Part shown: one piece after another, positions 4,541 to 6,093 of the stretch
Position numbering within the stretch: position 1 is the stretch's first letter
Layout of the letters: each line of letters opens with the position of its first letter
The notes under the pieces: model-generated
Databases searched by the model: none
What the model was told of the DNA's origin: nothing
What the model saw: the letters and a program-made list of their open reading frames with translations, nothing else
From: a bacterium
Lineage (GTDB): Bacteria; UBA6262
Assembly: GCA_028716025.1 (NCBI GenBank)
Contig: JAQUQP010000119.1
Span: 1 to 6,093, forward strand
DNA length: 6,093 bases
Direction: 5' to 3'
Program-made: the position numbers and the translations under genes

Positions 4541-6093
4541 GTGAAGAAATTGTTCTATGTAGGTTTAGTATTGATAAGTATCTTCTTGCCGCAGGTATTG
4601 CTCGCTGGTGAGGCGGACCTGATCCTGCCTGACCTGGGCAGTGTTGATTTCCTGGGCATCAATGGACGCTCCCTGCTGATGGGGGGCATGGTCATTTGCA
4701 TATTTGGTTTTATTTTTGGCTTCGTTCAATTTTTACAGGTTAAAAATATTAAGGTCCATAAATGCATGAGTGATGTGTCGGAACTGATCTATGAAACCTG
4801 CAAAACTTATCTTATTACCCAGGGAAAATTTATTATCATCCTGGAAATACTGGTGGGAGCGATCATTGGTTTCTATTTTGGCTGGCTGCGTCATTTTACC
4901 ATGAATAAAGTAGCCATGATCCTGTTATGCAGCGTGATCGGTATTGCCGGCAGTTATTTTGTCGCCTGGTTCGGTATGAGAATTAATACCTATGCCAATT
5001 CCCGCTCAGCGTTCATGAGCCTGGCTGGAAAACCTTTTCCGACCTATGCCATCCCCCTGAAAGCCGGAATGAGCATTGGTATGCTATTGATCAGCATCGA
5101 GTTATTCGTGATGCTGGCGATCCTGCTCTTTATCAATCCTGAATACGCAGGATCTTGTTTCATCGGCTTTGCCATCGGGGAATCGTTGGGCGCCGCGGTC
5201 TTGAGAATTGCCGGCGGTATCTTTACCAAGATAGCTGATGTCGGCTCTGACCTGATGAAGATCGTATTTAATATTAAGGAAGACGATGCCCGCAACCCAG
5301 GCGTGATCGCTGACTGTACCGGTGATAATGCCGGTGATTCGGTCGGTCCTACTGCCGACGGGTTTGAAACATACGGCGTGACTGGGGTGGCTTTGATCTC
5401 TTTCATCCTGTTAGCGGTAAATATACCCAATGACCAATTAGCTACTTCTGTCCTGCAAGTGCAGTTGCTGGTCTGGATCTTTGTTATGCGCCTGGTGATG
5501 ATCATTGCCAGCGGTTTGTCCTACGGGATCAACGCGGCCATTGCCAAGGCCCGTTATGCTGATAAACAGGAGATGAATTTTGAAACACCCCTGACCTCAC
5601 TGGTCTGGATCACTTCCATTGTCTCGATCGGCCTGACCTATGTTGCTTCTTACCTGTTAATACCTGCTGTTGGTGACGGGACTATCTGGTGGAAACTGGC
5701 TTCGATCATCAGCTGCGGTACTATCGCAGGAGCGGTAATACCGGAAATAGTCAAGAGTTTTACTTCCACTGAGTCAGCGCACGTACAGAATGTGCTGCAT
5801 TCTTCACGTACCGGCGGTGCTTCGCTGAACATCCTTTCCGGCTTTACTACCGGCAATTTCAGCGCGTACTGGATGGGCTTGATCATTGTTGGTTTGATGG
5901 GCTTGGCTTACCTGGTCAGCAGTCTGGGACTGGGAGCTTTGATGCTCGCTCCGGCGGTTTTTGCTTTCGGCTTGGTGGCTTTCGGTTTCCTGAGCATGGG
6001 CCCGGTCACTATCGCTGTTGCTTCATATTGTCCGGTGTCGTATAATGCCCAATCGATCTATGTATTGTCTTTAGTAGAAACCAAGACAGGTAT
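4541..6093 (+). CDS. hppA: Membrane-integral, ion-pumping pyrophosphatase, divergent type (N-terminal part)
   Basis: M-PPases hydrolyse pyrophosphate and pump H+ or Na+. The frame runs off the window after 517 residues (a full protein has about 650-800). Start: GTG 4541 after AGGGGG (4528-4533), spacer 7, and 27 bases after hypA, so probably co-transcribed. Seen: a signal-peptide-like N-terminus (KKLFYVGLVLISIFLPQVLLA), many membrane helices, and the first catalytic motif with D233-V-G-S-D237 and E247-D-D-A-R-N-P-G-V-I-A-D258-x-x-G-D262-N-x-G-D266. The loop between DVG and EDD is one residue shorter than the usual DVGADLVGK form. The second motif, normally like DAYGPIADNAGG, reads ASYCPVSYNAQS at 494-505, so both aspartates are missing. 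Ion specificity and K+ dependence cannot be judged because the deciding region is outside the window. Whether it is still catalytic is doubtful. Confidence 0.9.
   Translation, partial: MKKLFYVGLVLISIFLPQVLLAGEADLILPDLGSVDFLGINGRSLLMGGMVICIFGFIFGFVQFLQVKNIKVHKCMSDVSELIYETCKTYLITQGKFIIILEILVGAIIGFYFGWLRHFTMNKVAMILLCSVIGIAGSYFVAWFGMRINTYANSRSAFMSLAGKPFPTYAIPLKAGMSIGMLLISIELFVMLAILLFINPEYAGSCFIGFAIGESLGAAVLRIAGGIFTKIADVGSDLMKIVFNIKEDDARNPGVIADCTGDNAGDSVGPTADGFETYGVTGVALISFILLAVNIPNDQLATSVLQVQLLVWIFVMRLVMIIASGLSYGINAAIAKARYADKQEMNFETPLTSLVWITSIVSIGLTYVASYLLIPAVGDGTIWWKLASIISCGTIAGAVIPEIVKSFTSTESAHVQNVLHSSRTGGASLNILSGFTTGNFSAYWMGLIIVGLMGLAYLVSSLGLGALMLAPAVFAFGLVAFGFLSMGPVTIAVASYCPVSYNAQSIYVLSLVETKTG

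Noticed and set aside
5044..5505. 153-residue open frame on the minus strand
   Set aside because: It lies opposite the strongly conserved pyrophosphatase catalytic region, its translation has no recognisable motif, and it has no plausible operon context.

Overview
The window is a single co-directional (+ strand) gene cluster for a membrane-bound, energy-converting [NiFe]-hydrogenase of the Ech type (group 4), followed by a short HypA-like nickel chaperone and a membrane-integral pyrophosphatase. Both window edges cut genes: the 5' edge lies inside echA and the 3' edge inside the pyrophosphatase gene. The proteins are bacterial in style, and the setting is that of a strict anaerobe that handles ferredoxin and H2. 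Base composition looks moderate, and the pyrophosphatase belongs to a divergent branch of its family. I suspect an uncultured bacterial lineage (something like Omnitrophota or Elusimicrobiota), but that is a low-confidence impression; no marker gene is present.

Layout. 2-553: C-terminal part of echA (ion-pump subunit). 550-1401: echB (membrane anchor). 1404-2309: echC (small electron-transfer subunit) continuing in frame into a complete GNAT N-acetyltransferase domain. 2306-2677: echD. 2670-3749: echE (NiFe large subunit, all four metal-binding Cys present, no C-terminal extension). 3750-3942: an AT-rich spacer made of degenerate 7-bp units arranged as a long imperfect inverted repeat. 3943-4272: echF (two [4Fe-4S] ferredoxin motifs). 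4265-4513: hypA-like gene without the zinc domain. 4541 to the end: pyrophosphatase. Most genes overlap by 4 or 8 bases or are separated by 2 bases, so translation is probably coupled. The repeat spacer is the only real break.

How the genes work together. EchC, EchD, EchE and EchF form the hydrophilic arm, which moves electrons between ferredoxin (via EchF clusters, then the EchC cluster) and the NiFe site of EchE. EchA and EchB couple this to ion movement across the membrane. HypA would deliver nickel to EchE. The pyrophosphatase would normally use PPi hydrolysis to pump ions, so the cluster would pair two primary ion pumps.

Most interesting points: (1) the EchC-GNAT fusion, with a possible internal start that could release the GNAT part alone; (2) the HypA lacking every Cys of its zinc site; (3) the heptad-built inverted repeat lying inside the operon; (4) the pyrophosphatase, in which the second acidic active-site motif has lost its aspartates although the first is intact.
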